Source of the DNA: Roseovarius indicus
Lineage (GTDB): Bacteria; Pseudomonadota; Alphaproteobacteria; Rhodobacterales; Rhodobacteraceae
Reading direction: 5' to 3'
Length of the DNA stretch: 64,000 nt
Assembly: GCF_008728195.1 (NCBI RefSeq)
Contig: NZ_CP031598.1
Location: 620,001-684,000 of the forward strand
Shown: in pieces, positions 1-8,526 of the stretch
Layout: the number at the start of each line of letters is the position of its first letter
How positions within the stretch are numbered: the first letter of the stretch is position 1
The notes under the pieces: generated by a model
What the model was told of the DNA's origin: nothing
The model's database searches: none
Seen by the model: the letters and a program-made list of their open reading frames with translations, nothing else
Program-made: the position numbers and the translations under genes

Positions 1-100
1 AAATCTCCGCCGCCGCATGAAATTCGGGCACTTGTGCAGCGCCACCTTGTGCCTGCCTGACAGCCTCTGCTAACACCCTCTGATACGCGGCAGGCAGGTG

Positions 101-198
101 GTCTGCGGGGCAACCTGCACCATATTGCCAACCTACAGGGTTGTTTTCGACCCGTTTTGCGGTAAAATTCTGCACTATATTTCTAAAAGGCGGGCAGC
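101..198 (+). promoter_or_regulatory. Putative boxR promoter with TGCA motifs
   Basis: A TTGTTT (141-146) and TAAAAT (163-168) pair, 16 bp apart, could be the promoter of the downstream regulator. TGCA tetramers lie at 116-119 and 171-174, and another further upstream at 35-38. BzdR/BoxR-type regulators are known to bind TGCA-containing repeats, so autoregulation is plausible. No gene is visible in 1-198. Promoter elements were called by eye. Confidence 0.35.
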
Positions 199-1128
199 AT
201 GGCCGAGATCACCAATTTCCGGGGCGAAGTCGCGGCCAATGCGCCGAAGGACAGCCTCGACCTCGAGGTGGAAGACCTGATGCAGCGCGTCGGGATGCGT
301 GTTCGCAAGGCGCGCGAGCTGAAGGGCGTGCCGCGGCGCGTGGTCTCGGAACGCTCTGGCGTCTCGCCTCGCTACCTGGCCCAGCTCGAGGCGGGCGAGG
401 GGAACATCTCCATCGGGCTGTTGCAGCGCGTCGCCTCCGCCCTCGACCACCGGATCGAATGGTTCGTGGGCCAGGACGACCCCTGGACCTCCGACGCGCT
501 GCGCATCGCCGATCTCTACCGCGCCGCCACCGCCGAGAAGCGGCAGGCCGCGATGGAGGCGCTCAGCACCCACAGCCCCGCCCAGCTGCGCGCCCGCCGC
601 ATCTGCCTGATCGGGCTGCGCGGCGCCGGCAAGTCGACGCTTGGCGCCATGGCGGGGCAGATGCTGCACACGCCCTTCCTCGAACTGAATATCGAGATCG
701 AGGAACATGCCGGCATGCCCGTGGCCGAGGTCGTGGCGCTTTACGGCCAGGAAGGCTATCGCGAGCTTGAATCGCAGGCGCTCAGCCGCATCATCGCCAC
801 CCATGACACGGTGGTCCTTGCCGCCGCCGGCGGCATCGTCGCCGAGCCGGATACGTTCAAGACCCTTCTGGCCCATTTCCACACCATCTGGATCCAGGCC
901 CGCCCCGAAGAGCACATGAGCCGTGTCCGCAACCAGGGTGACACGCGGCCCATGGCCGGCAACCCCGAGGCGATGGAACAGCTCCGCAGCATCCTGAAAA
1001 GCCGCGAAGCCCTTTATGAACAGGCCGAAGCGCAACTCGATACCACCGGCAAGGCGCTTCACGCCTCGGCCGAGGAACTGGTCGACCTGATCCGCGCCCG
1101 CGGCTTCCTCGACGAACCCCCGGCCTGA
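199..1128 (+). CDS. boxR: BoxR-type regulator: XRE HTH fused to a shikimate kinase-like domain
   Basis: The 309-aa protein has an N-terminal XRE/Cro helix-turn-helix (about residues 30-90, containing SERSGVSPRYLAQLEAGEGN) and a C-terminal shikimate kinase-like domain (about 130-305) with the P-loop GLRGAGKST. This architecture is that of BzdR/BoxR, repressors of benzoyl-CoA degradation that sense benzoyl-CoA through the kinase-like domain. No box catabolic genes (boxABC, ligase) follow on the right, so they would have to lie left of the window if the assignment is right. The start is preceded by an AAAGG/GGCGGG stretch. A beta-oxidation gene follows 85 nt downstream. Confidence 0.85.
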   Translation: MAEITNFRGEVAANAPKDSLDLEVEDLMQRVGMRVRKARELKGVPRRVVSERSGVSPRYLAQLEAGEGNISIGLLQRVASALDHRIEWFVGQDDPWTSDALRIADLYRAATAEKRQAAMEALSTHSPAQLRARRICLIGLRGAGKSTLGAMAGQMLHTPFLELNIEIEEHAGMPVAEVVALYGQEGYRELESQALSRIIATHDTVVLAAAGGIVAEPDTFKTLLAHFHTIWIQARPEEHMSRVRNQGDTRPMAGNPEAMEQLRSILKSREALYEQAEAQLDTTGKALHASAEELVDLIRARGFLDEPPA

Positions 1129-1213
1129 GGCCCGTGCCGCAGGGGGTTTGCCCCCGGCGGTCATCGTATTATGTCCTTTCCAGGCTGCTTGGAGGGGGCA
1201 GAAAGGGTCAGGC

Positions 1214-3274
1214 ATGGTTGTCCATACGCGCCGGGAGGGGGCGACCGGGTATGTTGAGCTCGACACCCCGCCCGTCAACGCCATGGGGCACGAATTCCGG
1301 CAAGGTCTTCTGGACGCGGTCGACTGGGTCGAGGCAGAGGGATTGGAACGTGTCATCGTCTCCGGCCGGGGGCGGCTTTTCTCGGCCGGGGGTGATGCCC
1401 GCGAATTCGACGACATGCTGCCCGAGCCCAGCCTGCCCGACATCCTCAACCGAATCGAGCAGGGCCCGGTACCGTGGATCGCCGCGGCCCATGGCGCGGC
1501 GCTGGGCGGCGGGCTGGAGCTGATGCTCGCCTGCCGCTACCGCGTCGCCGCGCCGGGCACGCAGCTGGGCCTGCCCGAGGTGACGCTCGGCGTCGTGCCG
1601 GGCGCGGGCGGCACGCAGCGCCTGCCGCGTCTCGTCGGCCTCGAGCGGGCGCTCGCCCTGATCCCCACGGGCCGCGCCATTCCCGCCGAAGAGGCCCGCG
1701 CCATCGGCCTGATCGACGAGATCGACGCCGACCCGGTGGCGTTCGCCGAGCTGGCCAACCCCGAATGGCTGGCCATGAAGGTCCCGGTGAGCGAGCTCAA
1801 CTCTGGCGAGCTTCCGGCCGAAACCTTCGAGGCCGCCCGCCGCGCCACCGCCGTAACCATGCCGGGCCAGACCGCCCCGCAGCGCGCCATCGACCTGATC
1901 GAGGCCTCGCAGCACATGCCCATCGAGGCCGGGCTGATCCAGGAACGCGCGGCCTTCCTCGAAACCCGCAGGTCGGCCCAGGCCAAGGCCCTGCGCCACG
2001 TCTTCTTTGCCGAACGCGCGGCCAGGCGGCCGGCGCGGATGACGCATGTCACCCCGCCCGGCGCCGGCCCCGTCGCCGTGATCGGCGGCGCCGCCACCGA
2101 TACCGACATCGCCTATGCGCTCCTGCTGGCGGGGCTCGACGTGACGTTCATCGACCCCGATGCCGATGGCCTGGCCCGGGCCGCCGAAACCTTCGACCGC
2201 CATCTGGGCGGCGCCGTGTCCCGCGGGCTCATGTCCGAAGACAGGGCCGGCACGCTGCGCGCCGCGCTTACCCTCGGCACCGATCTTGCCACCGCCACCG
2301 CCCCCCTCGTGATCGAGGCGGTGCCCGAGCGGATGGAGGCGAAAACCGCCGTCTTCGCAGCGCTGCAAACCATCCTGCCGCCCGACGCCGTCCTCGCCAC
2401 GACGACCGCCTGCCTCGACCTCGACGCCATGGCGCAGGCGCTCGACGACCCCACCCGCCTTGTCGGCCTGCATTTCAGCGCCCCGGCGCATGAAACGAAG
2501 CTGCTCGAGATCGTCCCGGGCGCCCGAACCTCCGACACCGCGCTGGCCATGGCGTTCCACCTCGCTGGGCGCCTGCGCAAGACGCCCGTCGTGTCGGGGC
2601 CGGGCGACGGCCTGATCTGCAACCGCCTCCTCGGCCGCTATGTCGAGGCGGCCGATACCGTGCTGATGGATGGCTCCACCCCGTGGGAGGTGGACGAGGC
2701 GATGGTCGAGTTCGGCTTCCCCACGGGCCCCTTCGAAGCGCAGGACCTCTCGGGCCTCGACCTGGCCCATGCCGCCCGCCGCCGTCAGGATGCCACCCGC
2801 GACCCGAACCGCCGCTACATCCCCGTGGCCGACCGCATGGTCGAGCTGGGTAAGCTCGGCCGCAAGACCGGGGCAGGGTGGTACCGTTACCCGGGCGGGG
2901 GCGGCAAGGTCGACGACCCGATCGTCGCCGACCTCGCGTTGGAGGAAGCGCGCTATGCCGGGGTCGAGCGCTGCGACTACAAACCGGAGGAGATCCGGCA
3001 CAGGCTGCTGCTGGCCCTGATCAACGAAGCGGCCGATATCCTGTACGAGGGCATCGCCAGATCGGCCACCGATATCGACCTCGTCAGCATCTTCGGGCTC
3101 GGCTTTCCCCGCTGGCGCGGCGGGCTGATGTTCCACGCCGACACGCTGGGGCCGGGCAAGGTGCTGGAGGGGCTGAAAGAGCTGTCGAAGGAAGACCCGG
3201 TCGTGTGGAAACCCAGCCCGATGATCGAGGATTGTGCCGCCCGGGGGATTCGCTTCGGGAAATGGCGGCGGTGA
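1214..3274 (+). CDS. Bifunctional enoyl-CoA hydratase / 3-hydroxyacyl-CoA dehydrogenase (FadJ/FadB-like)
   Basis: The 686-aa fusion starts with an enoyl-CoA hydratase domain (about 1-190: oxyanion segment AAHGAALGGGLELMLA and LPEVTLGVVPGAGGTQRLP) followed by a 3-hydroxyacyl-CoA dehydrogenase (about 295-680) with the catalytic-His segment HFSAPAHETKLLEIV. It would hydrate enoyl-CoA and oxidise the 3-hydroxyacyl-CoA. Oddly, the NAD-binding loop reads VIGGAATDTDIA, where the family has GxGxxG, so two of three glycines are missing. The start at 1214 was chosen because a GGAGGGGG stretch lies upstream; an in-frame ATG at 1148 would add 22 atypical residues. It lies in tandem with boxR, so it may be aromatic-acid related. 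It ends 45 nt from a convergent gene. Confidence 0.85.
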   Translation: MVVHTRREGATGYVELDTPPVNAMGHEFRQGLLDAVDWVEAEGLERVIVSGRGRLFSAGGDAREFDDMLPEPSLPDILNRIEQGPVPWIAAAHGAALGGGLELMLACRYRVAAPGTQLGLPEVTLGVVPGAGGTQRLPRLVGLERALALIPTGRAIPAEEARAIGLIDEIDADPVAFAELANPEWLAMKVPVSELNSGELPAETFEAARRATAVTMPGQTAPQRAIDLIEASQHMPIEAGLIQERAAFLETRRSAQAKALRHVFFAERAARRPARMTHVTPPGAGPVAVIGGAATDTDIAYALLLAGLDVTFIDPDADGLARAAETFDRHLGGAVSRGLMSEDRAGTLRAALTLGTDLATATAPLVIEAVPERMEAKTAVFAALQTILPPDAVLATTTACLDLDAMAQALDDPTRLVGLHFSAPAHETKLLEIVPGARTSDTALAMAFHLAGRLRKTPVVSGPGDGLICNRLLGRYVEAADTVLMDGSTPWEVDEAMVEFGFPTGPFEAQDLSGLDLAHAARRRQDATRDPNRRYIPVADRMVELGKLGRKTGAGWYRYPGGGGKVDDPIVADLALEEARYAGVERCDYKPEEIRHRLLLALINEAADILYEGIARSATDIDLVSIFGLGFPRWRGGLMFHADTLGPGKVLEGLKELSKEDPVVWKPSPMIEDCAARGIRFGKWRR

Positions 3275-3319
3275 CAGCCCCCCGCGAGACAGTCCGAAAG
3301 GACTGGCGAGCCGCGCCGC

Positions 3320-4468
3320 CTAGCTTTTCCCCACCGCCTCGGCGATGGCCTGCAGGCACAGGATCGTCTCGGCCATGTAATCCTCGTCATAGCCCGACTC
3401 GTTCTCCAGAACGCTCAGGTAGGCGCAGGACAGCCCGCTTTCCGGATCGACCAGCAGGAACTGCCCGCCATAGCCGGCATGGCCGATCCAGCGGCCATTG
3501 CTCATCATCTGGTGGGCATAGCGCACGAAATCCCGCGGTACCGGCAGCGGTTTGCCCGCACCGCCGATCACCGCCTGCGTGAACCCGGCGTTCCACGCCA
3601 TCCCCGGCGCCCCCGCCGCGACCCGCGCCAGCAGCAGCCCGACCCGCGCCAGGTCGGCCGCGCTCAGGCAGCCGCCCCCGGCAAAGGCCGGCAGCCCCTC
3701 GGGGCTGAGACTCATGTGCAGCGCACCCGCCACGCCCGCATCGTCGGCGATCTCTTCCACCAGCTTCGGCAGCGCGCCGGGCCGGCACCGGTCACAGATC
3801 AGCGTCAGCAGGTCGGTATTGGCCGAGCAGTAATTCACCGTGTCGGCATGGTTGCGCACGTCGTCGCCGGTCACCCCGGTCACGACATCCAGCATCGACA
3901 CCTCCGGCGCGTCGCCCTCGGGCAGGCGCCAGCCAAGGGCGATCTCCTCGGTATAGCACTCGGCCTCGGGGTCATCGTAATCCTCGGAAAAGTCGTTCAT
4001 GACATTCATGTCGAGCACGTCCTGCACCGTCGCGCCGCGATAGCCGCTGCCGATCTCGGGCAGGTAATGCTCGACCGGCCGGGCCGGGTCGAGCCAGCCC
4101 TCCGCCACCATCCGCCCCGCCACGAGATGCATCATCAGCTTCGTCACCGACTGGATCGAATGCGGCTGATCCTCGGGGAAATCCGCCGCATGACGGCTGA
4201 GCAACACCTCGCCCTGCCGCGCGCAGACCAGCCCGGAAAACGCTGGCCGACCGGTCAGCGTGGCCACCTCCGGCATCGCGGCAATCCCCGCATCCTCGGC
4301 GGGCGTCAGCACCACCGGCCGCCGCGCCCGCACCGTCAGCGCCCGGCGGAACAGCCGGTGCGCATTGTGAAACCCGTGCCGGCGATGCGCCGGCTGGTTC
4401 CACCTCTGCTTGTTGTCCGCCCCCACTGTCAGGTCGGGGTTCGGCACGCGGTCAGGTTCCCACATCAT
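3320..4468 (-). CDS. Serine hydrolase of the beta-lactamase class C / esterase family
   Basis: The 382-aa protein has the serine beta-lactamase/DD-peptidase fold signatures: the SxxK motif SVTK in HSIQSVTKLMMH, a Tyr-centred second motif (NYCSANTDLL) and a HxG-like GHAGYGGQ near the C terminus. There is no signal peptide, so it should be cytoplasmic and act as an esterase, amidase or thioesterase rather than a cell-wall enzyme. Its start overlaps the end of the acyl-CoA ligase gene by 17 nt, so it is the last cistron of the long minus-strand operon. A thioester- or ester-cleaving step on a carnitine-pathway intermediate is possible, but nothing in the sequence shows the substrate. Confidence 0.75.
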   Translation of the reverse strand: MMWEPDRVPNPDLTVGADNKQRWNQPAHRRHGFHNAHRLFRRALTVRARRPVVLTPAEDAGIAAMPEVATLTGRPAFSGLVCARQGEVLLSRHAADFPEDQPHSIQSVTKLMMHLVAGRMVAEGWLDPARPVEHYLPEIGSGYRGATVQDVLDMNVMNDFSEDYDDPEAECYTEEIALGWRLPEGDAPEVSMLDVVTGVTGDDVRNHADTVNYCSANTDLLTLICDRCRPGALPKLVEEIADDAGVAGALHMSLSPEGLPAFAGGGCLSAADLARVGLLLARVAAGAPGMAWNAGFTQAVIGGAGKPLPVPRDFVRYAHQMMSNGRWIGHAGYGGQFLLVDPESGLSCAYLSVLENESGYDEDYMAETILCLQAIAEAVGKS

Positions 4469-6554
4469 CCACCTGCATCAGAACATCCACCGCCAGCACG
4501 CCCTTTTCGTAGACGAAGAGCGGGTTGATCTCGATCTCCGCCACGGTCGCGCGATTGGTCACGGCATAATCGGCCAAACCCGACAGCGCCGCAACCAGCG
4601 CCGAGCGGTCGGCGGCGGGGCGCCCGCGGAACCCGTTCAGCAGCGCGGCCACCTTCAGCCGGTCGAGCGCCGCGGAAATCTCGGCATCCGTTGCGGGCAG
4701 CAGCAAGGACACCGTATCGCCCAGCAGCTCCACCAGAATGCCGCCGCTGCCCAGCGTCATCGCCAGCCCGAACTGCGCATCGCGCCTGATGCCCACCACC
4801 AGCTCGGCCAGCGGCGGCGGCGCCATGCTCTCGACAAGGAATGCATCGGTGACCACCGTCTCGCGGTAGGCGGCGACGGCCACCCGCATTTTCATCGCCG
4901 CTTCCAACAGCGTCTCGGCCGACCCGATCCCCAGCGCCACCGCCCCGGCTTCGGTCTTGTGCGCCAGCCCCGGCACCATCATCTTGAGCGCCACGGGAAA
5001 GCCGATCTCCTGCGCCGTCTCGGCCAGCGTGCCGGCCCGGGTGACCCGCCCCGTCGGCACCGGCAGCCCGGCATCCGCCAGCATCTCCTTGCCCTGCGCC
5101 TCGGTCACCAGCCTGACCGCGCCGCTGGCGCGCCCCGGCACAAGCGGCCCCGGCACCGCCGACAGGATCCGCGTTCGGGCCGCCTTCCACCAGGCCGCAT
5201 CGCGGATCGCGTTCAGCGTCTCGTGCACCCCCTGCATCGGCGCGACCCCGCGCCTGATGAAGGCCTCGCGGATATGCGCCCCGATATTCTCGGGGATCGT
5301 CGCGCAGATCGCCGCAGGCAGCCCGGCCTCGCGCGCCGCCTCGGCAAAGGCCATCCCGTCGTTGAGATACAGCTCTTCCGTCTCGTCGAGCCCCGGCGCC
5401 GGGTAATCCTGCACCAGCAGCGTCGCCTGCGCCGGCACCCGCGCCAGCGCCTCGGCAAAGACCGGCTTTGTGTGATGCGCCTGCCCCCAGATCGGCGTGG
5501 TGTAATCGAGCGGGTTCGACACGGTGGCGATGGGCGGCAGCAGCTCGGTCAACGCCACGCGCGCCGCCGCGTCCGGCGCCGGATAGCGTAGCCCGATCGC
5601 CTCGCCATGATCGGCCAGCATCGTCGCCCCGCCGCCGGAGCAGGTGAAGCCCATCACCTCCGGCCCGTCGGGCGCGCCGGCCACGCAGAGGAACTTCACC
5701 GTCTCCAGCAATTGCGACGGGTTGGTCACGCTGATCACGCCCACCCGCTCGAACAGCGCCTCGTAAAGCTCCGCCGATCCGGCCAGAGAGCCGGTATGGC
5801 TGAGCGTCAGCGTCTCGCCGATGGCCGAGCGCCCGGTCTTCAGCGCCACGACAGGCGTGCCGGCCCGCAATGCCTTCAATGCCGCCTTCTCGAAGGCCGG
5901 AATGTCCGACAACCCCTCGATATGCAGCCCGATCGCCCGAACTTCCGGCCTGACGCACAGCAGGTCGACCAGTTCGGTCAGCCCCAGGTCGGCCTGGTTC
6001 CCGGCCGAGGCCATGTAGGCCAGCGGCAACGACCGCTGGCTCATCGTGATGTCCGAGGAAAACATCCCCGACTGCGTGATGATCGCCGCGCCATAGCCGG
6101 GGCAGAACCCGCCATGCGCAAAGGGCCACAGCGCCGAGTGGCCGACATAGTTGATCAGCCCGTAGCAATTCGGCCCGATCAGGACCATGTCGCCGATCGC
6201 CGCCTTCAACTGCTCTTCCAGCGCCCGCCCGGCCTCGTGCGCCTCTCCGAAGCCGGCGGTGTAGCAGACGATGCCGCCCGCCCCCATCCGGCCCAGCTCT
6301 GCCACCGTCTCGGGCACGAAGGGCGCGGGGATGGCCAGGAACACCGCATCCGGCGCCTCGGGCAGGTCGGCGATCGTGGCGACGCATGGAAGCCCCGCCA
6401 GCTTGTCGCGCCTGGGGTTCACCACCCACATTTCCCCGGCGAACCCGGCCCGCCGCGCCTCGCCGATGGCCACCGCCGCGTCGGCCCCGCCGACAAAGGC
6501 GATATGGCGCGGGTTCAGAAGCCGCTCAAAGTTCTGCCGCTTTCTCGGGGTCAT
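4452..6554 (-). CDS. ADP-forming acyl-CoA synthetase (acetate-CoA ligase family, fused subunits)
   Basis: The 700-aa protein has an N-terminal CoA-binding Rossmann domain (HIAFVGGADAAVAIGEARRA), two succinyl-CoA-ligase-like domains with the phosphorylatable His segment SHTGSLAGS, and a C-terminal ATP-grasp domain ending EIEINPLFVYEKGVLAVDVL. This is the fused alpha-beta arrangement of ADP-forming acyl-CoA ligases, which make acyl-CoA from acid, CoA and ATP through a phosphohistidine. It sits 3 nt after the acyl-CoA dehydrogenase gene in the same operon. In this context the acid could be gamma-butyrobetaine, crotonobetaine or carnitine, replacing the AMP-forming CaiC of enterobacteria. The substrate is inferred from context only. 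Confidence 0.8.
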   Translation of the reverse strand: MTPRKRQNFERLLNPRHIAFVGGADAAVAIGEARRAGFAGEMWVVNPRRDKLAGLPCVATIADLPEAPDAVFLAIPAPFVPETVAELGRMGAGGIVCYTAGFGEAHEAGRALEEQLKAAIGDMVLIGPNCYGLINYVGHSALWPFAHGGFCPGYGAAIITQSGMFSSDITMSQRSLPLAYMASAGNQADLGLTELVDLLCVRPEVRAIGLHIEGLSDIPAFEKAALKALRAGTPVVALKTGRSAIGETLTLSHTGSLAGSAELYEALFERVGVISVTNPSQLLETVKFLCVAGAPDGPEVMGFTCSGGGATMLADHGEAIGLRYPAPDAAARVALTELLPPIATVSNPLDYTTPIWGQAHHTKPVFAEALARVPAQATLLVQDYPAPGLDETEELYLNDGMAFAEAAREAGLPAAICATIPENIGAHIREAFIRRGVAPMQGVHETLNAIRDAAWWKAARTRILSAVPGPLVPGRASGAVRLVTEAQGKEMLADAGLPVPTGRVTRAGTLAETAQEIGFPVALKMMVPGLAHKTEAGAVALGIGSAETLLEAAMKMRVAVAAYRETVVTDAFLVESMAPPPLAELVVGIRRDAQFGLAMTLGSGGILVELLGDTVSLLLPATDAEISAALDRLKVAALLNGFRGRPAADRSALVAALSGLADYAVTNRATVAEIEINPLFVYEKGVLAVDVLMQVDDVGT

Positions 6555-6557
6555 GGG

Positions 6558-7718
6558 TCACGCACCCAGCGGCCGCAGGATCGACCGGGTGATGATGTGC
6601 CGCTGAATTTCGCTCGTGCCGTCCCAGATGCGCTCAAGCCGGCTGTCCCGCCACAGGCGCTGAATGGGCAGCTCTTCCATCAACCCCATGCCGCCGTGGA
6701 TCTGCACCGCGTCATCGGCGATCCGGTTGAGCATCTCGGAACAATAGACCTTCACCATCGCCGCATCGGCATCCTCCATCGCGCCGCGCTCGGCCCGTTC
6801 CACCGCGTCCGCCACCATCAGGTCGGCCGCCCGCAGATTCATCGCGCCGTCGGCGAGGCGAAACCCCGTCGCCTGGAACCGCCCGATCGGCTGGCCGAAC
6901 TGCTTCCGGCTGGCGGCCCATTCCGTCGCCATCTCCAGGATCCGCTCGGCCTTGCCGCAACAGCAGGCCCCGACCCAGATGCGCCCCATGCCAAGCCACT
7001 GGCCCGACAGCTCCAGCCCCTTGCCCTCTTCCCCGAGAATCTGCCCCGGCCCAAGCCGCACATCGTCGAAGGACAGCTGGTAGGTCTTGTAGCCGCGATA
7101 GCTGACGCATTTGTTTCCCTCGCGGCACTCGAAGCCCGGCGTGCCCACGTCGACAAGAAACGCCGTCACCCGCTTGCGCTTGCCGCGCTTCGTCTCGTCC
7201 TCGCCGGTGGCGGCAAAGACGATGGCGAAATCGGGCATGCAGGGGCCGGAGATGAAATGCTTCGAGCCGTTCAGGATCCAGTCGTCGCCGTCCTTGCGGG
7301 CATTCGTCTTCATCCCCATCACGTCCGACCCGGCCTCGGGCTCGGTCAGGCCGAACAGTTCGCGCTTCTCGCCGGTCACACAGGGCAGCAGGTATTTCTC
7401 GCGCTGGTCTCCTTCACAGGCCAGCAATATCTCTGTCGGCCGCGCCGCCCAGGCGTGCAGCGCGTGCGAGGTCTTGCCGTATTCCCGTTCGATCAGGTGC
7501 ATCGCGTCATAGCCAAGGCCCCCGCCGCCCACCTCTTCCGGCAGGTTGCAGGCATAAAGCCCCAGCTCCTTGGCCTTCGCTTCGATCTGGCGGCCCAGCT
7601 CCTCGGGCACCTCGCCGGTGCTGTCGACCCTCTCTTCATGGGGGAACATCTCGGCTTCCATGAAGCTCTTCACGGTCTTCAATAGCAGCTCGTTTTCATG
7701 GCTCACGTGAAAGTTCAT
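6558..7718 (-). CDS. Acyl-CoA dehydrogenase (possible gamma-butyrobetainyl-CoA dehydrogenase)
   Basis: The 386-aa protein is a full-length FAD acyl-CoA dehydrogenase: LTEPEAGSD in the middle domain, the FAD/substrate segment SRKQFGQPIGRFQ, and QIHGGMGLMEELPIQRLWRD before the C terminus. The family's catalytic base motif near the end (usually YEGT) reads WDGTSEIQ, so Asp replaces Glu at residue 366. Start 7718 was chosen because GAGGAA lies upstream and the preceding gene stops at 7723. The neighbours (transporter, CoA ligase, CaiD-like hydratase in the regulon) suggest alpha,beta-oxidation of a trimethylammonium acyl-CoA. Electron transfer would go through ETF. Substrate assignment is inference. 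Confidence 0.85.
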   Translation of the reverse strand: MNFHVSHENELLLKTVKSFMEAEMFPHEERVDSTGEVPEELGRQIEAKAKELGLYACNLPEEVGGGGLGYDAMHLIEREYGKTSHALHAWAARPTEILLACEGDQREKYLLPCVTGEKRELFGLTEPEAGSDVMGMKTNARKDGDDWILNGSKHFISGPCMPDFAIVFAATGEDETKRGKRKRVTAFLVDVGTPGFECREGNKCVSYRGYKTYQLSFDDVRLGPGQILGEEGKGLELSGQWLGMGRIWVGACCCGKAERILEMATEWAASRKQFGQPIGRFQATGFRLADGAMNLRAADLMVADAVERAERGAMEDADAAMVKVYCSEMLNRIADDAVQIHGGMGLMEELPIQRLWRDSRLERIWDGTSEIQRHIITRSILRPLGA

Positions 7719-7722
7719 GGGT

Positions 7723-8526
7723 TCATTCCTCTGCAACAGCCATCTGTGCGCGGCGCCGCGCCATGAGGGCGTAAATGACGAAGGCCAGAAGCGTGACGCC
7801 GATCAGCACGACGGCTGCGGCCGCCACGGTCGGGTCGGTGTTCTCGCGGATGCCGTTCCACATCCGCCGGGGCAGGGTGTAGACGGTGAATTTCGAGATG
7901 AAGAGCGTGACGACGATCTCGTCCCAGCTCAGGATGAAGGCAAACAGCGCCCCGGCCACCACGCCGGGCTTGATCGACGGCAGGATCACCCGCCGCATCG
8001 TTACCCACGACGGCGCGCCAAGGCTGCGGCTGGCCTGTTCGAGCTTGGGGTCGAAATTGGCAAGGCTCGCGCTGACGGTGATCAGCACCAGCGGCGTCGC
8101 CAGAACCGTATGGGCGAGGATCAGGCCCGGGTAGCTGTCGATCAGCCCCATCGGCACCAGCAGACGATAGAACACCATGGCCGAGATGATCTGCGGGATG
8201 ATGAGCGGCAGCAGCAGGAAGGCGCGCACCACTTCGGTGTAGCGCGACGTGACCCGCCACAGGCCGATGGCGCAGAGCGTGCCGAGCGTCGTGGCCAGAA
8301 CGGCGGTACTCGCCGCAATGATCCCGCTTTGGGCAAAGCTCGACAGCCATTCCGGGCTGGTGAACAGGTTTTCGAAATGCCTTAGCGAATACTCGCCCCT
8401 GGGCATCGACAGGAACCGCTTCGGCGTCAGCGACACCGGAATGGCAATCAGCGCCGGCAGCACCAGGAACAACAGCGCCAGCCATGCGCCCACCCGGTTC
8501 AGCTTGGCAAACAGCCCCGGCCTCAT
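7723..8526 (-). CDS. Polyamine-type ABC transporter permease (PotC-like)
   Basis: The 267-aa inner-membrane protein has about six hydrophobic segments, the first being LALLFLVLPALIAIPVSL, and the binding-protein-dependent transport signature region (EQASRSLGAPSWVTMRRVIL). It is the second permease of a spermidine/putrescine-family importer. Its start overlaps the preceding permease stop as ATGA at 8523-8526, indicating translational coupling. A longer in-frame start at 8640 exists but its extra residues are low-complexity and overlap the neighbour. Context suggests uptake of a quaternary amine such as carnitine or gamma-butyrobetaine. Confidence 0.85.
   Translation of the reverse strand: MRPGLFAKLNRVGAWLALLFLVLPALIAIPVSLTPKRFLSMPRGEYSLRHFENLFTSPEWLSSFAQSGIIAASTAVLATTLGTLCAIGLWRVTSRYTEVVRAFLLLPLIIPQIISAMVFYRLLVPMGLIDSYPGLILAHTVLATPLVLITVSASLANFDPKLEQASRSLGAPSWVTMRRVILPSIKPGVVAGALFAFILSWDEIVVTLFISKFTVYTLPRRMWNGIRENTDPTVAAAAVVLIGVTLLAFVIYALMARRRAQMAVAEE

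Noticed and set aside
88..99. Inverted repeat CCTGCCTG (around 53-60) / CAGGCAGG (around 91-98) as an operator
   Set aside because: Eight-bp arms about 30 bp apart, with no relation to known BoxR TGCA sites. Chance is likely in this base composition.
1208..3136. 642-codon minus-strand frame antisense to the FadJ-like gene
   Set aside because: Low-complexity His/Gly/Arg-rich translation typical of antisense shadows; the plus-strand protein has clear domains.
3290..3305. CAGTCC-GAAA-GGACTG hairpin between convergent genes, with the similar string GACAGTCCGAAAGGA near 30299
   Set aside because: Six-bp stem without T-run. The second copy does not form the hairpin and probably just serves as a ribosome site.
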